64,000 nt of DNA. Origin: Pseudomonas poae. Lineage in GTDB: Bacteria; Pseudomonadota; Gammaproteobacteria; Pseudomonadales; Pseudomonadaceae. This document shows positions 16,832-29,523 of the stretch, piece by piece. Each line of letters opens with the position of its first letter. The first letter of the stretch is position 1. The DNA is taken from positions 6,548,001 through 6,612,000 of the forward strand of contig CP110972.1 of assembly GCA_028869255.1 (NCBI GenBank), read 5' to 3'. The position numbers and the translations under genes are program-made. Under the pieces are notes generated by a model, which saw nothing but the letters and a program-made list of their open reading frames with translations, ran no database searches and was not told the origin of the DNA.

Positions 16832-17359
16832 TCAGCCTTTGTAGGCAGCGACCGACTTCAGGATCTCGGCGCGGGCGGCGTCTGCGTTGCCCCAACCGTC
16901 GATCTTCACCCATTTGCCTTTTTCGAGGTCTTTGTAGTTCTCGAAGAAGTGCTTGATCTGTTCCAGCAGCAGCGGCGGCAGGTCGGTGTATTCCTTCACG
17001 TCCACGTACAACTGGGACAGCTTGTCGTGTGGAACCGCGATAACTTTGGCATCACCGCCGCCGTCGTCGGTCATGTTCAGGATGCCGACCGGGCGTGCGC
17101 GGATAACCGAGCCTGGTGTCACCGGGTAAGGGGTTACAACCAGTACGTCGAGGGGGTCACCGTCGTCGGCCAGGGTGTTGGGGATAAAACCGTAGTTGGC
17201 CGGGTAGAACATCGGGGTGGCCATGAAACGGTCAACGAACAGGCAGTCGCTGTCTTTGTCGATTTCGTATTTGATCGGCGCGTGGTTGGCCGGAATCTCG
17301 ATGGCGACGTAGATGTCGTTCGGCAGGTCTTTGCCAGCCGGAATCTTGCTGTAGCTCAT
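16832..17359 (-). CDS. ppa: Inorganic pyrophosphatase
   Basis: A 175-aa family I soluble pyrophosphatase that hydrolyses PPi and pulls biosynthetic reactions forward. The signature [10 protein letters not shown] carries the metal-binding aspartates; [25 protein letters not shown] and [11 protein letters not shown] are the expected flanking segments. It stands as a single gene with its own terminator. Confidence 0.97.
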   Translation of the reverse strand: MSYSKIPAGKDLPNDIYVAIEIPANHAPIKYEIDKDSDCLFVDRFMATPMFYPANYGFIPNTLADDGDPLDVLVVTPYPVTPGSVIRARPVGILNMTDDGGGDAKVIAVPHDKLSQLYVDVKEYTDLPPLLLEQIKHFFENYKDLEKGKWVKIDGWGNADAARAEILKSVAAYKG

Positions 17360-17468
17360 TGGGCGTTGCCCCCGTTAATTGGCCAAGAAACTTGGCCGGA
17401 TTGGCCTAAAAGTGGCGGCGATTATAGGCATATTCCGCCGCCGATGCCATGCGCCAGACGTCGTACGG

Positions 17469-18284
17469 TTATTCGCCCTGTGGCTGATAACGCGGGTCGT
17501 GCGCCTGCAGTTGGTGCAGGCGGGCCAGTGGGTCCTGGCGATAAAAGCGGCTCAGTTGCGCGTACACCTGTGGATAACTGTTGACCAGCAAATCCGGGGC
17601 GCTGAAAAAATATTCGCTGGTGACGGCAAAGAATTCCGCCGGGTTTTCGGCGGCGTAGGGGTCGATTTCGGTTTCGATGTCCGGGTCGGCGTCCAGCTGG
17701 CGATTGAGGTCATCAAAGGCGCTTTGCATCACGCTGGCCCATTCTTGCACGCGCATGTCGTGGTGCAGCGGCGGCAGGCCGTTGGCGTCGCCGTTGAGCA
17801 TGTCGAGCTTGTGCGCCAGCTCGTGGATCACCAGGTTGTAGCCTTCCCACTGGCCGCTGGCGAGTACGCCGGGCCAGGCGAGGATCACCGGGCCCTGTTG
17901 CCAGGCTTCGCCGCTGTGTTCGCCGTCCCACTCATGTTCGATGCCGCTGCTGTCGCGATGGCGCTGGGGGCTGACGAAGTCGTCGGGGTACAGCACGATT
18001 TCGTGGAAGCCCTGGTACCAGTCGAGGTCGCCGAGGTGCATCAGCGGCAACTGTGCCTGGGCGGCGAGCAGCAGGCGTTGCTCCTGGTGCAGCTCGACGC
18101 CGGGCAGGGCGGTGAGGTGTTTTTCGGCGAGGAACACCACGCAGGCTTCACGCAGCCACTGGTCCTGCTCGGGGCTGATGCCGTCGAGGAAGGTCAGGTG
18201 GTGGCGCACCCGTTGCCAGGTGTCATCGGCAATCGGGTGCTTGGCCAGCAGGCGCCGGCGACGCCAGGCGCTGAGGGACCACAT
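17469..18284 (-). CDS. mtfA: Zinc-dependent peptidase, MtfA family
   Basis: A 271-aa protein with the gluzincin-type motif HELAHKLD, zinc ligands His154 and His158, and a later conserved segment ENPAEFFAVTSEYFF with a probable third ligand. E. coli MtfA binds the repressor Mlc and has aminopeptidase activity; in Pseudomonas the partner is not established. Its 5' end is 6 bp from the DedA gene stop, so the two are likely one transcript. Confidence 0.9.
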   Translation of the reverse strand: MWSLSAWRRRRLLAKHPIADDTWQRVRHHLTFLDGISPEQDQWLREACVVFLAEKHLTALPGVELHQEQRLLLAAQAQLPLMHLGDLDWYQGFHEIVLYPDDFVSPQRHRDSSGIEHEWDGEHSGEAWQQGPVILAWPGVLASGQWEGYNLVIHELAHKLDMLNGDANGLPPLHHDMRVQEWASVMQSAFDDLNRQLDADPDIETEIDPYAAENPAEFFAVTSEYFFSAPDLLVNSYPQVYAQLSRFYRQDPLARLHQLQAHDPRYQPQGE

Positions 18285-18290
18285 CGTGGG

Positions 18291-18956
18291 TTACTGCGGC
18301 TTGGCTTCGGAGGAGGTGCGGCCAAAGCGGCTGCGGAACACGCCAATGATCATCGGCACCAGCGACAGCAGGATGATGAACACCACCAGCAACGAGAGGT
18401 TTTTCTTGATGAACGGCACGTTACCGAAGAAATAGCCCAGGGTCACCAGGCCGCCGACCCAGAGGATGGTGCCCAGCACGCTGAAACCGAAGAACCGTGG
18501 GTAAGGCATTTTCGCGATGCCGGCGACGAACGGCGCAAAGGTACGCAGGATCGGCAGGAAGCGCGCCAGGGTCACGGTTTTGCCGCCGTGCTTGTCGTAG
18601 AAATCGTGGGTTTTTTGCAGGTAGTCGCGGCGGAAGATTTTCGAGTTCGGGTTGTTGAACAAGCGCTCGCCGACCGTTCGCCCTATCACGTAGTTGGTGC
18701 TGTCGCCGAGGATCGCGGCCAACATCAACAGCCCGCCCAGCAAGACCGGGTCCATGCCGCCGCCGGCGGCCACCGCGCCGGCGATAAACAGCAAGGAATC
18801 ACCCGGCAGGAAGGGCATCACCACCAGGCCGGTTTCACAAAAAATCACCAGGAACAGAATGGCGTAGATCCACGGACCGTAATTGGTTACCAGCAGGTCG
18901 AGGTACACGTCGAGATGCAGGATAAGGTCAAGCGGGTTGAAATCCATGGATGGCAC
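18291..18956 (-). CDS. DedA-family membrane protein
   Basis: A 221-aa polytopic inner-membrane protein of the DedA/VTT (SNARE-associated) family, with members implicated in lipid scrambling and membrane homeostasis. Signatures: GLVVMPFLPGDSLLFIAGA, with the acidic/Pro re-entrant loop, and ARFLPILRTFAPFVAGIAKM. About five hydrophobic segments are seen. A second DedA domain occurs at 34864-36179 in this window. Confidence 0.92.
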   Translation of the reverse strand: MPSMDFNPLDLILHLDVYLDLLVTNYGPWIYAILFLVIFCETGLVVMPFLPGDSLLFIAGAVAAGGGMDPVLLGGLLMLAAILGDSTNYVIGRTVGERLFNNPNSKIFRRDYLQKTHDFYDKHGGKTVTLARFLPILRTFAPFVAGIAKMPYPRFFGFSVLGTILWVGGLVTLGYFFGNVPFIKKNLSLLVVFIILLSLVPMIIGVFRSRFGRTSSEAKPQ

Positions 18957-19051
18957 CTGTGTGAACGGCCCGACTCAGCAGGCCTGTGCGGAAGCTCGGG
19001 TAATAAGGCTACAAGCGTATGCCGCATTTCTTACAACCCTGAAAGGTCCGC

Positions 19052-19057
19052 ATTATA
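19052..19057 (-). promoter_or_regulatory. Possible -10 box for the DedA gene
   Basis: TATAAT on the minus strand about 95 bp before the DedA start, without a good -35. Tentative. Confidence 0.35.
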
Positions 19058-19135
19058 CGGATTGAGAGGTGAAAAGCCTGTTGGTTTTGTAGCGGGGGAT
19101 GTCGCGGTTGGCGGGTCATGGCGAGTCGCCTTCCC

Positions 19136-19267
19136 GTGGCGAGCGAGCTTGCTCGCGTTGGGCTGCGCAGCGGCCCCCAAACCCACGCAACGCTGTTTGC
19201 CTGGAGGCGTGCGGGGGTTTTTAGTGGGGCTGCTGCGCAGCCCAACGCGAGCAAGCTCGCTCGCCAC
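19136..19267. repeat. Long-type REP inverted pair
   Basis: Outer arms GTGGCGAGCGAGCTTGCTCGC and inner arms GGGCTGCGCAGC with complements, 132 bp in all. It belongs to the GTGGCGAGC family, distinct from the GTGGGAGC copies. It fills most of a 356-bp gap between the DedA and GNAT genes. Confidence 0.88.
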
Positions 19268-19312
19268 AAGGGCTTTTTCGTCCCTCCAAAAAAACAGGTT
19301 CGTTAGAAAAGG

Positions 19313-19771
19313 TCAGTCCTCGCTGATCGGCAGCGTGTAGTTCTTGAACTCGGTGTCCTCGCGAAACCCGATCGACTCATAGGTCTTCTGCGCCACTTGA
19401 TTGTCACTGCTGGTCGACACCCGCAGCCGCACCGCGTGAGTCTCCTTGGCCATTTTCTTCGCCGTGCGCATCAGGTTGTCCGCCACCAGTTGGCGCCGCG
19501 CATCTTCGGCCACATAGATGTCGTTTAGAATCCACACCCGCTTAAGCGACAGCGACGAAAAGCTTGGGTACAGCTGGCAAAACCCAAGCACTTTTTTGTC
19601 GTCATCGTCGGCCAGGGCCAGGTAGATCACCGACTCCTTGCGGCGCAGGCGCTTTTCCAGAAAGGCCCGCGATGAGTCCGGGAAGGGCAGGGCCCCGTAG
19701 AACTCGCGGTATTTGACGAACAACGGGGTCAACAGGTCCAGGTGTTCCAGGGTCGCTTGAGTAATCCGCAT
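19313..19771 (-). CDS. GNAT-family N-acetyltransferase
   Basis: A 152-aa acetyl-CoA-dependent acetyltransferase from ATG 19771 (MRITQATLEHLDLL), preferred to an upstream ATG because the fold begins there. The acetyl-CoA motif region is LNDIYVAEDARRQLVADNLM, a variant of the usual R/QxxGxG/A loop, followed by VRLRVSTSSDNQVAQKTYESIGF, the typical C-terminal block. The substrate is unknown. Confidence 0.88.
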   Translation of the reverse strand: MRITQATLEHLDLLTPLFVKYREFYGALPFPDSSRAFLEKRLRRKESVIYLALADDDDKKVLGFCQLYPSFSSLSLKRVWILNDIYVAEDARRQLVADNLMRTAKKMAKETHAVRLRVSTSSDNQVAQKTYESIGFREDTEFKNYTLPISED

Positions 19772-19862
19772 GCCAGGCCTCAACTTCCAAAGGGGTATGA
19801 CCACACAAGCGGCCGTGACTTGATGCTGCCTAAAGGCGCGAAAAAGCGCAATCGTGCGGGTA

Positions 19863-20696
19863 TCAGTCGGTGGGCGGGCTGAGCAGGAAATTGCCCTTCA
19901 TCAAATCCGGGTCGTCGGATTCGAGGGTTTGCACCTGCGCCTCGTCCTTCAGGTTGACCCCCGACAGTTGCCGGCGACACGCCTCTCGCATCAAGTACAG
20001 CAGGCGATGCGCCGCCATGCCATAACTCAAACCCTCCAAACGCACATTGGAGATGCAGTTGCGATAGGCATCGGTAAGGCCGACCTTGGGGTTGTAGGTA
20101 AAATACAGGCCCAGGCTGTCCGGCGAGCTGAGCCCTGGGCGCTCGCCGATCAGGATCACGGTCATCTTGGCCCCAAGCAACTGCCCAACTTCATCAGCCA
20201 CCGCCACGCGGCCTTGTTCCACCAGGATCACCGGCGACAAGGACCAGCCGTCTGCGTTGCTCTGTTCCTCCAAGCGTGTAAGAAACGGCAAGGTATGTTT
20301 ATGCACTGCAAGCGCCGACAGCCCGTCGGCGACCACTACCGCCAGGTCTACCCCGCCAGGGTTGGCCGTTGCATAGTCGCGCAGGCGCTGGGCCGACTCA
20401 TCACTTAAACGCCGCCCCAGGTCCGGGCGTTGCAGATACATATGCCGGTCGGCGGCCGCGCTGTGCAGCAACAGGCTGTCACGCCCGCGCTCAGCCAGTT
20501 GGCTGCTCAGGCCCGCATGGTCGAAGGGCAGGTGCACCGCGTCCCGCGCCTGGGCGTGGGCAAACTGGAAATCCAGCTGTGCGTGAGTCGGAATACTGGT
20601 ACCGGTGCGGCCCAGGGCGATGCGTGCCGGGGTGAGGCGGCGCAGTTCCAGCCACGGGTTGTCAGGCAGGTCGAGTTGCACAGGCGGCTCCTTCAT
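19863..20696 (-). CDS. eutC: Ethanolamine ammonia-lyase light chain
   Basis: A 277-aa small subunit of the adenosylcobalamin-dependent ethanolamine ammonia-lyase, which turns ethanolamine into acetaldehyde and ammonia. Family text: [63 protein letters not shown] and [18 protein letters not shown]. Start at 20696 ([11 protein letters not shown]) because it overlaps the eutB stop as ATGA. Confidence 0.96.
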   Translation of the reverse strand: MKEPPVQLDLPDNPWLELRRLTPARIALGRTGTSIPTHAQLDFQFAHAQARDAVHLPFDHAGLSSQLAERGRDSLLLHSAAADRHMYLQRPDLGRRLSDESAQRLRDYATANPGGVDLAVVVADGLSALAVHKHTLPFLTRLEEQSNADGWSLSPVILVEQGRVAVADEVGQLLGAKMTVILIGERPGLSSPDSLGLYFTYNPKVGLTDAYRNCISNVRLEGLSYGMAAHRLLYLMREACRRQLSGVNLKDEAQVQTLESDDPDLMKGNFLLSPPTD

Positions 20697-22087
20697 CCCA
20701 ATTGCGCCAAGGCGTGGCGAAACGCCGGTGGCAGGCTGTTGCCGAAATGCACCTTGCCGTCGGCTTGCGTGAAGATGCCCATTTTGGCCAGCCACTGTTC
20801 GAATTCCGGCGCCGGCTTTAAACCCAATGTTTGCCGGGCGTACAAGGCGTCGTGGAACGAGGTGGTCTGGTAGTTGAGCATGATGTCGTCGGAGCCGGGG
20901 ATGCCCATGATGAAGTTGATCCCGGCCACACCCAGCAGGGTCAGCAGGGTGTCCATATCGTCCTGGTCGGCTTCGGCGTGGTTGGTGTAGCAGATGTCGC
21001 AGCCCATCGGCACGCCCAGCAGCTTGCCGCAGAAGTGGTCTTCGAGCCCGGCGCGGATGATCTGCTTGCCGTTGTACAGGTACTCGGGGCCGATAAACCC
21101 TACGACCGTGTTCACCAGAAACGGTTTGAAATGTCGGGCCACGGCGTAGGCACGGGTTTCACAGGTTTGCTGGTCGACGCCAAAATGCGCGTTGGCCGAC
21201 AAGGCGCTGCCCTGGCCGGTTTCGAAATACATCAAGTTCTGCCCCAGAGTGCCACGATTAAGGCTCAAGCCCGCGTCGTAGCCTTCCTGCAACACGCTCA
21301 GGCTGATGCCGAAGCTGGCATTGGCCGCCTCGGTGCCGGCAATCGACTGAAACACCAGGTCCAGCGGTACGCCACGGTTGATGGCTTCGATGGAGGTGGT
21401 GACGTGGGTGAGTACGCAGGCTTGGGTCGGGATTTCGTAACGCTGGATGATTGCGTCGAGCATCTCCAACATGGCGCAGATCGAGGCGATGCTGTCGGTG
21501 GCCGGGTTGATGCCGATCATGGCGTCGCCGTTGCCGTACAGCAGGCCGTCGAGAATGCTCGCGGCAATGCCTGCCGGCTCATCCGTGGGGTGGTTGGGCT
21601 GCAGGCGCGTCGACAGGCGACCGCGCAGGCCCATGGTGCCGCGAAACTGAGTGACCACGCGGATTTTCTGCGCCACCAGCACCAGGTCCTGCACGCGCAT
21701 GATCTTGGACACGGCGGCGGCCATTTCCGGTGTAAGCCCGGGCGCCAATGCGCGTAGGGATTGTTCGTCAGCCGCGTCACTGAGCAGCCAGTCGCGCAGG
21801 CCGCCGACGGTCAGGTGGCTGACCGCGGCAAACGCCTGTTTATCGTGGGTATCGATGATCAGCCGCGTGACTTCATCGCTTTCATAAGGGATCAGCGCTT
21901 CTTGCAGAAAATGCTTGAGCGGAATATTGGCCAAGGCCATTTGCGCCGCGACCCGTTCGCCGTCGTTTTGCGCGGCGACGCCGGCGAGGAAATCCCCGGA
22001 GCGTGCGGGGCTGGCCTTGGCCATCACGTCCTTGAGGCTGTCGAAGCGGTAGGTGTGTGCACCCACCGCGTGGGAAAAGCTTGCCAT
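20693..22087 (-). CDS. eutB: Ethanolamine ammonia-lyase heavy chain
   Basis: The 464-aa large, catalytic subunit, a TIM barrel that binds ethanolamine and the corrinoid together with EutC. Typical segments are [24 protein letters not shown] split over the substrate loop, [18 protein letters not shown], and [18 protein letters not shown]. No microcompartment (eutS/M/N/L/K) genes are nearby, so acetaldehyde is released in the cytoplasm and removed by the adjacent aldehyde dehydrogenase. It needs B12, for which import genes lie earlier in the window. Confidence 0.97.
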   Translation of the reverse strand: MASFSHAVGAHTYRFDSLKDVMAKASPARSGDFLAGVAAQNDGERVAAQMALANIPLKHFLQEALIPYESDEVTRLIIDTHDKQAFAAVSHLTVGGLRDWLLSDAADEQSLRALAPGLTPEMAAAVSKIMRVQDLVLVAQKIRVVTQFRGTMGLRGRLSTRLQPNHPTDEPAGIAASILDGLLYGNGDAMIGINPATDSIASICAMLEMLDAIIQRYEIPTQACVLTHVTTSIEAINRGVPLDLVFQSIAGTEAANASFGISLSVLQEGYDAGLSLNRGTLGQNLMYFETGQGSALSANAHFGVDQQTCETRAYAVARHFKPFLVNTVVGFIGPEYLYNGKQIIRAGLEDHFCGKLLGVPMGCDICYTNHAEADQDDMDTLLTLLGVAGINFIMGIPGSDDIMLNYQTTSFHDALYARQTLGLKPAPEFEQWLAKMGIFTQADGKVHFGNSLPPAFRHALAQLG

Positions 22088-22139
22088 ACAGTGTCTCCTT
22101 GACGACGCAGGCAGTGGCCTGCGTCGAGGTTTACGGCAG

Positions 22140-23573
22140 TTAGTGCAAGGCGGCCTCTGCGGCCTGGATCGCCGCGAATTCCTCTTCGGGCGTGCCTGCT
22201 ACCAAGTGATGCCGGCTGTAGAAAGCAAAGTAAGCAATTAATACTCCATAGATGATCGCCGCGCCAATTACCACCCGTGGGTCCACCAGAAAGCCCGCCA
22301 CCACGGCCACGCAGGCCAGTACCAGGGCCACGCCTGAGGTGAAGATGCCGCCCGGTGTGCGGTATGGACGGTCCATTTTGGGGCGACGAATGCGCAAGGT
22401 GATGTGCGCGGCCATCATCAGCACGTAGGAAATGGTCGCGCCAAACACCGCCACCAATATCAGCAAGTCACCCTGGCCGGTCAGCGACAGCCCAAACCCG
22501 ATGATGCCGGGAATGACCAAGGCCAGTACGGGCGCCTTGCTTTTGTTGGTCTGCGACAGTTTGCGCGGCAGGTAGCCGGCACGTGACAAGGCAAAGATCT
22601 GCCGTGAATAGGCGTAGATAATCGAGAAAAAGCTGGCGATCAGCCCCGCCAGGCCCACGAGGTTGACGAAGCTGCCCATCCAGGTCGAGCCGCCGTAGGA
22701 CAGCGCCAGCGCTTCCACCAGCGGGTTGCCGGATTTGATCAGCGCGTAGGTGCCGGCGCCGCCGGGGGCGATCACCAGAATCAGCAAGGCAAAACTGGTG
22801 AGCACCACGATGGCGCCGATCAGGCCCCGGGGCAGGTCGCGTTTGGGGTTCTTGGTTTCTTCGGCGGCCAGCGGCACGCCCTCCACGGCGAGGAAAAACC
22901 AGATGGCGTAGGGGATCGCCGCCCAAACGCCGACATAGCCGAAGGGCAGGAAGGTGCTGGCGCCCTTGGCTTCGGTAACCGGGATGTCGAGCAGATTGGC
23001 GACGTTGAAGTGCGGCACCATCGCCACCAGGAATACGCCCAGGGCAATCGCGGCGACGGCGGTGATGATAAACATCAGCTTCAGGGCTTCACCCACACCA
23101 AAAATGTGGATGCCGATAAAGATGATGTAGAACGCCAGGTAGATCATCCAGCCGCCGATGCCGAACAGCGACTCGCAATAAGCGCCGATAAACACCGCAA
23201 TGGCGGCGGGGGCTATGGCGTATTCGATCAGGATGGCGGTGCCGGTGAGGAACCCGCCCCAGGGGCCGAACGCGCTGCGGGCGAAGCCGTAGCCGCCGCC
23301 GGCGGTAGGGATCATGGAAGACAATTCGGCCAGGGAAAAGCACATGCACAGGTACATGGTGGCCATCAGCAATGTGGCGAGGAACATGCCGCCCCAGCCA
23401 CCCTGGGCCAAGCCGAAGTTCCAGCCGGCGTAGTCGCCGGAGATGACATAAGCAACGCCAAGGCCAACTAAGAGTACCCAGCCGGCGGCGCCTTTTTTCA
23501 ATTCGCGTTGTTGGAAGTATTGGGAGTCAACTTTTTCGAAGTCGACGGAAGATCCAGTGGGTTCGCTAGGCAT
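22140..23573 (-). CDS. eat: Ethanolamine permease (APC superfamily)
   Basis: A 477-aa secondary transporter with about 12 membrane segments and the APC hallmarks GVAYVISGDYAGWNFGLAQGG and SLAELSSMIPTAGGGYGFAR. It lies directly upstream of eutB (53-bp gap) on the same strand, which supports ethanolamine as the substrate. Confidence 0.93.
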   Translation of the reverse strand: MPSEPTGSSVDFEKVDSQYFQQRELKKGAAGWVLLVGLGVAYVISGDYAGWNFGLAQGGWGGMFLATLLMATMYLCMCFSLAELSSMIPTAGGGYGFARSAFGPWGGFLTGTAILIEYAIAPAAIAVFIGAYCESLFGIGGWMIYLAFYIIFIGIHIFGVGEALKLMFIITAVAAIALGVFLVAMVPHFNVANLLDIPVTEAKGASTFLPFGYVGVWAAIPYAIWFFLAVEGVPLAAEETKNPKRDLPRGLIGAIVVLTSFALLILVIAPGGAGTYALIKSGNPLVEALALSYGGSTWMGSFVNLVGLAGLIASFFSIIYAYSRQIFALSRAGYLPRKLSQTNKSKAPVLALVIPGIIGFGLSLTGQGDLLILVAVFGATISYVLMMAAHITLRIRRPKMDRPYRTPGGIFTSGVALVLACVAVVAGFLVDPRVVIGAAIIYGVLIAYFAFYSRHHLVAGTPEEEFAAIQAAEAALH

Positions 23574-23654
23574 GGGAAAGTACCTTTCATTGTTATTTTT
23601 TTAACTCGGCCTCTTTGTGCCGGATGAGGTAGCAACTACTTTGCGAAGTTCAAC

Positions 23655-23741
23655 TGTGGGCGCTGGCTTGCCTGCGATGCGGGCAACTCGATGTATCTGG
23701 CTGACCGAGGTGGAGCTATCGCAGGCAAGCCAGCTCCCACA
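23655..23741. repeat. REP inverted pair (REPIN)
   Basis: Arms TGTGGG-GCTGGCTTGCCTGCGAT and complement, GTGGGAGC family, between the aldehyde dehydrogenase and permease genes. It lies inside the presumed operon and could lower downstream expression. Confidence 0.87.
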
Positions 23742-23787
23742 CTTGATTGCATTTCAAGTGGGGAGCCAACTGTCAGTTATGGATGAG

Positions 23788-25308
23788 TTAAAAAAAGCCC
23801 AACGGATTAATGTCGTAGCTCACCAGCAAGTTTTTGGTCTGCTGGTAGTGATCCAACATCATCTTGTGCGTCTCACGGCCCACGCCGGACTTCTTGTAAC
23901 CACCAAACGCGGCATGCGCCGGGTACAGGTGGTAGCAGTTGGTCCACACGCGGCCCGCTTTGATCGCCCGGCCCATGCGGTAGGCGCGATTGATGTCGCG
24001 GGTCCACACGCCAGCGCCCAGGCCGAACTCGGTGTCGTTGGCAATCGCCAGGGCTTCGGCTTCGTCCTTGAAGGTGGTGATGCTCACCACCGGGCCGAAG
24101 ATTTCTTCCTGGAATACGCGCATTTCGTTGGTGCCCTTGAGCAGGGTCGGCTGGATGTAATAACCACCGGCCATGTCGCCGCTGAGCTGTTCGACCTTGC
24201 CGCCGGTGAGCAATTGCGCGCCTTCGCCCTTGGCGATTTCCAGGTACGACAGGATCTTGTCGAACTGCTGCTCGGACGCCTGGGCGCCGACCATGGTGTC
24301 GGTGTCCAGCGGGTCGCCGCGTTTGATCTGCTCGATTTTCTTCATCACCACTTTCATGAAGTCGTCGTAGATCGACTCTTCCACCAGGGCGCGAGACGGG
24401 CAGGTGCACACCTCACCCTGGTTGAAGAACGCCAGCACCAGGCCTTCGGCGGCTTTTTCGATAAACGACGGTTCGGCCTTCATGATGTCGGCGAAGAAGA
24501 TGTTCGGCGACTTGCCGCCCAGCTCCACGGTGGACGGAATAATGTTCTCGGCCGCCGCGTGCATGATGTGCGAGCCCACCGGGGTGGAGCCGGTGAAGGC
24601 GATCTTGGCGATGCGCTTGCTGGTGGCCAGGGCTTCACCGGCTTCTTTGCCGAAACCGTGCACCACATTCAGCACGCCCGGTGGCAGCAGATCGCCGATC
24701 AGTTCCATCAGCACGTTGATGCCCAGCGGCGTTTGCTCGGCAGGCTTGAGCACCACGCAGTTACCGGCGGCCAGGGCCGGCGCGAGCTTCCACGCGGCCA
24801 TCAGGAGCGGGAAGTTCCACGGGATGATCTGGCCGACGACGCCCAGCGGTTCGTGGAAGTGATAGGACGCGGTCAGTTCGTTGATTTCCGCGCTGGTGCC
24901 TTCCTGGGCGCGAATGCAGCCGGCGAAGTAGCGGAAGTGGTCGGCCGCCAGCGGGATGTCGGCGTTGAGGGTTTCACGCACGGCCTTGCCGTTGTCCCAG
25001 GTTTCGGTGATGGCCAGCAGTTCGAGGTTCTGTTCGATGCGGTCGGCGATTTTCAGCAGCACCAGCGAGCGATCCTGGGCCGAGGTTTTGCCCCAGGCGT
25101 CGGCGGCGGCATGGGCGGCGTCGAGCGCTTTGTCGATGTCTTTGGCAGTGGAGCGCGGGAAGTCGGCGATAGGCTTGCCGTTGACCGGCGAGGTGTTGGT
25201 GAAATAGTTGCCGTCGACCGGCGCAACGAATTCGCCACCAATGTAGTTGCCGTACTTGGCCTTGAACGAAACGATCGCGCCTTCAGTACCGGGGTGTGCG
25301 TAACGCAT
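23788..25308 (-). CDS. exaC: NAD-dependent acetaldehyde dehydrogenase, ExaC type
   Basis: A 506-aa aldehyde dehydrogenase. It has the general-base Glu in [11 protein letters not shown], the nucleophile region GEVCTCPSR (Cys301 and Cys303), and NAD-binding [12 protein letters not shown]. The length and the C-terminal [14 protein letters not shown] match ExaC/AcoD-type enzymes that oxidise acetaldehyde to acetate in ethanol and ethanolamine metabolism. It heads the ethanolamine genes behind a sigma-54 promoter. Confidence 0.94.
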   Translation of the reverse strand: MRYAHPGTEGAIVSFKAKYGNYIGGEFVAPVDGNYFTNTSPVNGKPIADFPRSTAKDIDKALDAAHAAADAWGKTSAQDRSLVLLKIADRIEQNLELLAITETWDNGKAVRETLNADIPLAADHFRYFAGCIRAQEGTSAEINELTASYHFHEPLGVVGQIIPWNFPLLMAAWKLAPALAAGNCVVLKPAEQTPLGINVLMELIGDLLPPGVLNVVHGFGKEAGEALATSKRIAKIAFTGSTPVGSHIMHAAAENIIPSTVELGGKSPNIFFADIMKAEPSFIEKAAEGLVLAFFNQGEVCTCPSRALVEESIYDDFMKVVMKKIEQIKRGDPLDTDTMVGAQASEQQFDKILSYLEIAKGEGAQLLTGGKVEQLSGDMAGGYYIQPTLLKGTNEMRVFQEEIFGPVVSITTFKDEAEALAIANDTEFGLGAGVWTRDINRAYRMGRAIKAGRVWTNCYHLYPAHAAFGGYKKSGVGRETHKMMLDHYQQTKNLLVSYDINPLGFF

Positions 25309-25375
25309 GGTGGATTCTCCTGGCTTTTATGTTTATTGGAGTGCAGCGCTGTTGCTGCGCTTGATAAAGCGTAGA

Positions 25376-25390
25376 GCAAAGGTTGGGCCA
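25376..25390 (-). promoter_or_regulatory. Sigma-54 (-24/-12) promoter of the ethanolamine operon
   Basis: Minus-strand TGGCCCAACCTTTGC matches the sigma-54 consensus with GG and GC exactly 10 bp apart. It sits about 70 bp before the exaC start and faces the divergent sigma-54 activator gene. Confidence 0.8.
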
Positions 25391-25443
25391 CTGCTTTGCC
25401 GGCCAGCGAAATCAAGGGGTTGGGGAGTGTTGCAGCGCGTTGC

Positions 25444-25494
25444 TGTCACGGCGGCGGCACGCGCGCAGTGACAGTTTGTGCCATAAGCGGTACA
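25444..25494. promoter_or_regulatory. Upstream activator sites for the sigma-54 activator
   Basis: Two dyads: TGTCAC (25444-25449) with GTGACA (25468-25473), and TGTGCC-ATAAGC-GGTACA (25477-25494). The second has the TGT-N12-ACA form of AcoR-type binding sites. They lie 55-115 bp from the -12 element, a normal enhancer distance. Confidence 0.55.
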
Positions 25495-25582
25495 GCCTGT
25501 GACCGGTGGGTCTGCCCGGGATTGCAATGGTCGGATGGCTGGGGGATGCTGGCTGTTCTCACGCAGGGAGAATAATAAGAAC

Positions 25583-27490
<1,908 letters not shown>

Positions 27491-27547
27491 AGAGTGCGAT
27501 TTTCGCCCCCCTGCGCTAACCTGCCTCGATGTTTTACGAGGTCGACT

Positions 27548-28897
27548 ATGCACATTCATATTCTGGGTATCTGCGGTACGTTCATGGGCTCGATGGCGGT
27601 TCTGGCCAAAGAGCTGGGCCATCACGTTACGGGCTCCGATGCCAATGTTTACCCGCCCATGAGCACGCAACTTGAAGCCCAGGGCATTGAGTTGACCCAA
27701 GGCTATGACCCGGCGCAATTCGACCCGGTCCCGGACCTGGTGGTGATCGGCAACGCCATGTCCCGTGGCAACCCGGCGGTCGAATACGTACTCAATAAAG
27801 GTTTGCCGTATGTCTCCGGCCCGCAATGGCTGGCCGACCATGTGCTGCAAGGCCGTTGGGTGTTGGCGGTGGCGGGCACGCATGGCAAGACCACCACCAG
27901 CAGCATGCTGGCCTGGGTGCTGGAGCATGCGGGCATGAGCCCGGGCTTCCTGATCGGCGGCGTGCCACAGAATTTCTCGGTGTCGGCGCGCCTGGGCGAT
28001 ACACCGTTCTTTGTGATTGAGGCCGACGAATACGACAGCGCCTTCTTCGACAAGCGCTCCAAGTTCGTCCACTACCGCCCGCGTACGGCGATCCTCAATA
28101 ACCTCGAGTTCGATCACGCCGACATCTTCCCTGATCTCGCTGCCATCGAGCGCCAGTTCCACCATTTGGTGCGCACTATTCCGAGCGAAGGCCTGGTGAT
28201 TCACCCGACCACCGAGCCCGCTTTGCAGCGTGTAATCCAGATGGGCTGCTGGACCCCGGTGCAAACCACCGGCGCGGGCGGGCAATGGCAGGTCAAGTTG
28301 CTCAGTGACGACGGCTCGCGCTTTGAAGTGCTGTTTGAAGGCGAGGCCCAAGGCATCGTCGACTGGGACATGACCGGCCAGCACAACGTCGCGAATGCCC
28401 TGGTAACCCTGGCGGCGGCGCGCCATGTCGGCGTGGTGCCGTCCATCGGCATTGCCGCGTTGAGCGCGTTCAAAAGCGTGAAGCGCCGCATGGAAAAGGT
28501 CGCCGACGTGAATGGGATTACCATCTACGACGACTTTGCCCACCACCCGACCGCGATTGCCACCACCCTGGATGGCCTGCGCAAGCGCGTCGGCGATGCG
28601 CCGATCATCGCCATTGTGGAGCCGCGCTCCAACTCCATGAAGCTGGGCGCGCACCGCGATGGCTTGCCGCAAAGCGTCAACGACGCCGACCAGGCGGTGT
28701 GGTACGCGCCGGCCAACCTGGGCTGGGACCTGCCCGCGATTGCTGCGCTGTGCACGGTGCCGTCGAAAGTCTGTGATTCGATTGAAGGCATCATTGAGTT
28801 CGTGCAGCAACACGCCAAGCCCGGCACCCATGTGGTGGTCATGAGCAACGGCGGCTTCGGCGGCCTGCATGGCAAGTTGGCCGAGGCGCTCAAATGA
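27548..28897 (+). CDS. mpl: UDP-N-acetylmuramate:L-Ala-gamma-D-Glu-meso-DAP ligase
   Basis: Mpl reattaches the recycled tripeptide to UDP-MurNAc, saving murein peptide. The 449-aa Mur-ligase has the N-terminal [24 protein letters not shown] loop [12 protein letters not shown], and [17 protein letters not shown] plus [14 protein letters not shown] in the later domains. Start at 27548 fits the family; upstream in-frame starts add unrelated residues. Its stop overlaps ubiX by 4 bases (ATGA). Confidence 0.96.
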   Translation: MHIHILGICGTFMGSMAVLAKELGHHVTGSDANVYPPMSTQLEAQGIELTQGYDPAQFDPVPDLVVIGNAMSRGNPAVEYVLNKGLPYVSGPQWLADHVLQGRWVLAVAGTHGKTTTSSMLAWVLEHAGMSPGFLIGGVPQNFSVSARLGDTPFFVIEADEYDSAFFDKRSKFVHYRPRTAILNNLEFDHADIFPDLAAIERQFHHLVRTIPSEGLVIHPTTEPALQRVIQMGCWTPVQTTGAGGQWQVKLLSDDGSRFEVLFEGEAQGIVDWDMTGQHNVANALVTLAAARHVGVVPSIGIAALSAFKSVKRRMEKVADVNGITIYDDFAHHPTAIATTLDGLRKRVGDAPIIAIVEPRSNSMKLGAHRDGLPQSVNDADQAVWYAPANLGWDLPAIAALCTVPSKVCDSIEGIIEFVQQHAKPGTHVVVMSNGGFGGLHGKLAEALK

Positions 28898-29523
28898 GCG
28901 GCCCGGAACGCGTCACCCTGGCGATGACCGGCGCATCCGGCGCGCCTTATGGCTTGCGCCTGCTCGATTGCCTGGTGCGCGAGGACCGTGAGGTGCACTT
29001 TCTGATCTCCAAGGCCGCGCAGTTGGTGATGGCCACCGAGACCGACGTGGCGCTGCCGCCCAAGGTGCAGATGATGCAAGCCTTCCTCACCGAGTACACC
29101 GGTGCGGCGGCGGGGCAGATCAAGGTTTACGGCAAAGAGGACTGGATGTCGCCGGTGGCTTCCGGCTCCGGCGCGCCGGCCGCGATGGTGGTGGTGCCGT
29201 GTTCCACCGGCACCTTGTCGGCGATTGCCACCGGTGCCTGCAACAACTTGATCGAACGTGCGGCGGACGTGACGCTTAAAGAGCGTCGCCAACTGATCCT
29301 GGTGCCACGTGAGGCGCCGTATTCGAGCATTCACCTGGAGCACATGCTCAAGCTGTCGAATATGGGTGTGACCATCTTGCCGGCGTCGCCCGGCTTCTAT
29401 CACCAGCCACAAACCATCGACGACCTGGTGGACTTTGTGGTGGCGCGGATTCTCAACCTGCTGAATATCCCTCAGGACATGCTGCCGCGTTGGGGCGAGC
29501 ACCATTTGAGCAGCGATGAATAA
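28894..29523 (+). CDS. ubiX: Flavin prenyltransferase
   Basis: UbiX makes prenylated FMN, the cofactor of the UbiD decarboxylase in ubiquinone synthesis. The 209-aa protein has the FMN-site opening [42 protein letters not shown] and [21 protein letters not shown] segments (here [16 protein letters not shown]). It is coupled to mpl and overlaps the next lipoprotein gene by 8 bases. Confidence 0.96.
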   Translation: MSGPERVTLAMTGASGAPYGLRLLDCLVREDREVHFLISKAAQLVMATETDVALPPKVQMMQAFLTEYTGAAAGQIKVYGKEDWMSPVASGSGAPAAMVVVPCSTGTLSAIATGACNNLIERAADVTLKERRQLILVPREAPYSSIHLEHMLKLSNMGVTILPASPGFYHQPQTIDDLVDFVVARILNLLNIPQDMLPRWGEHHLSSDE

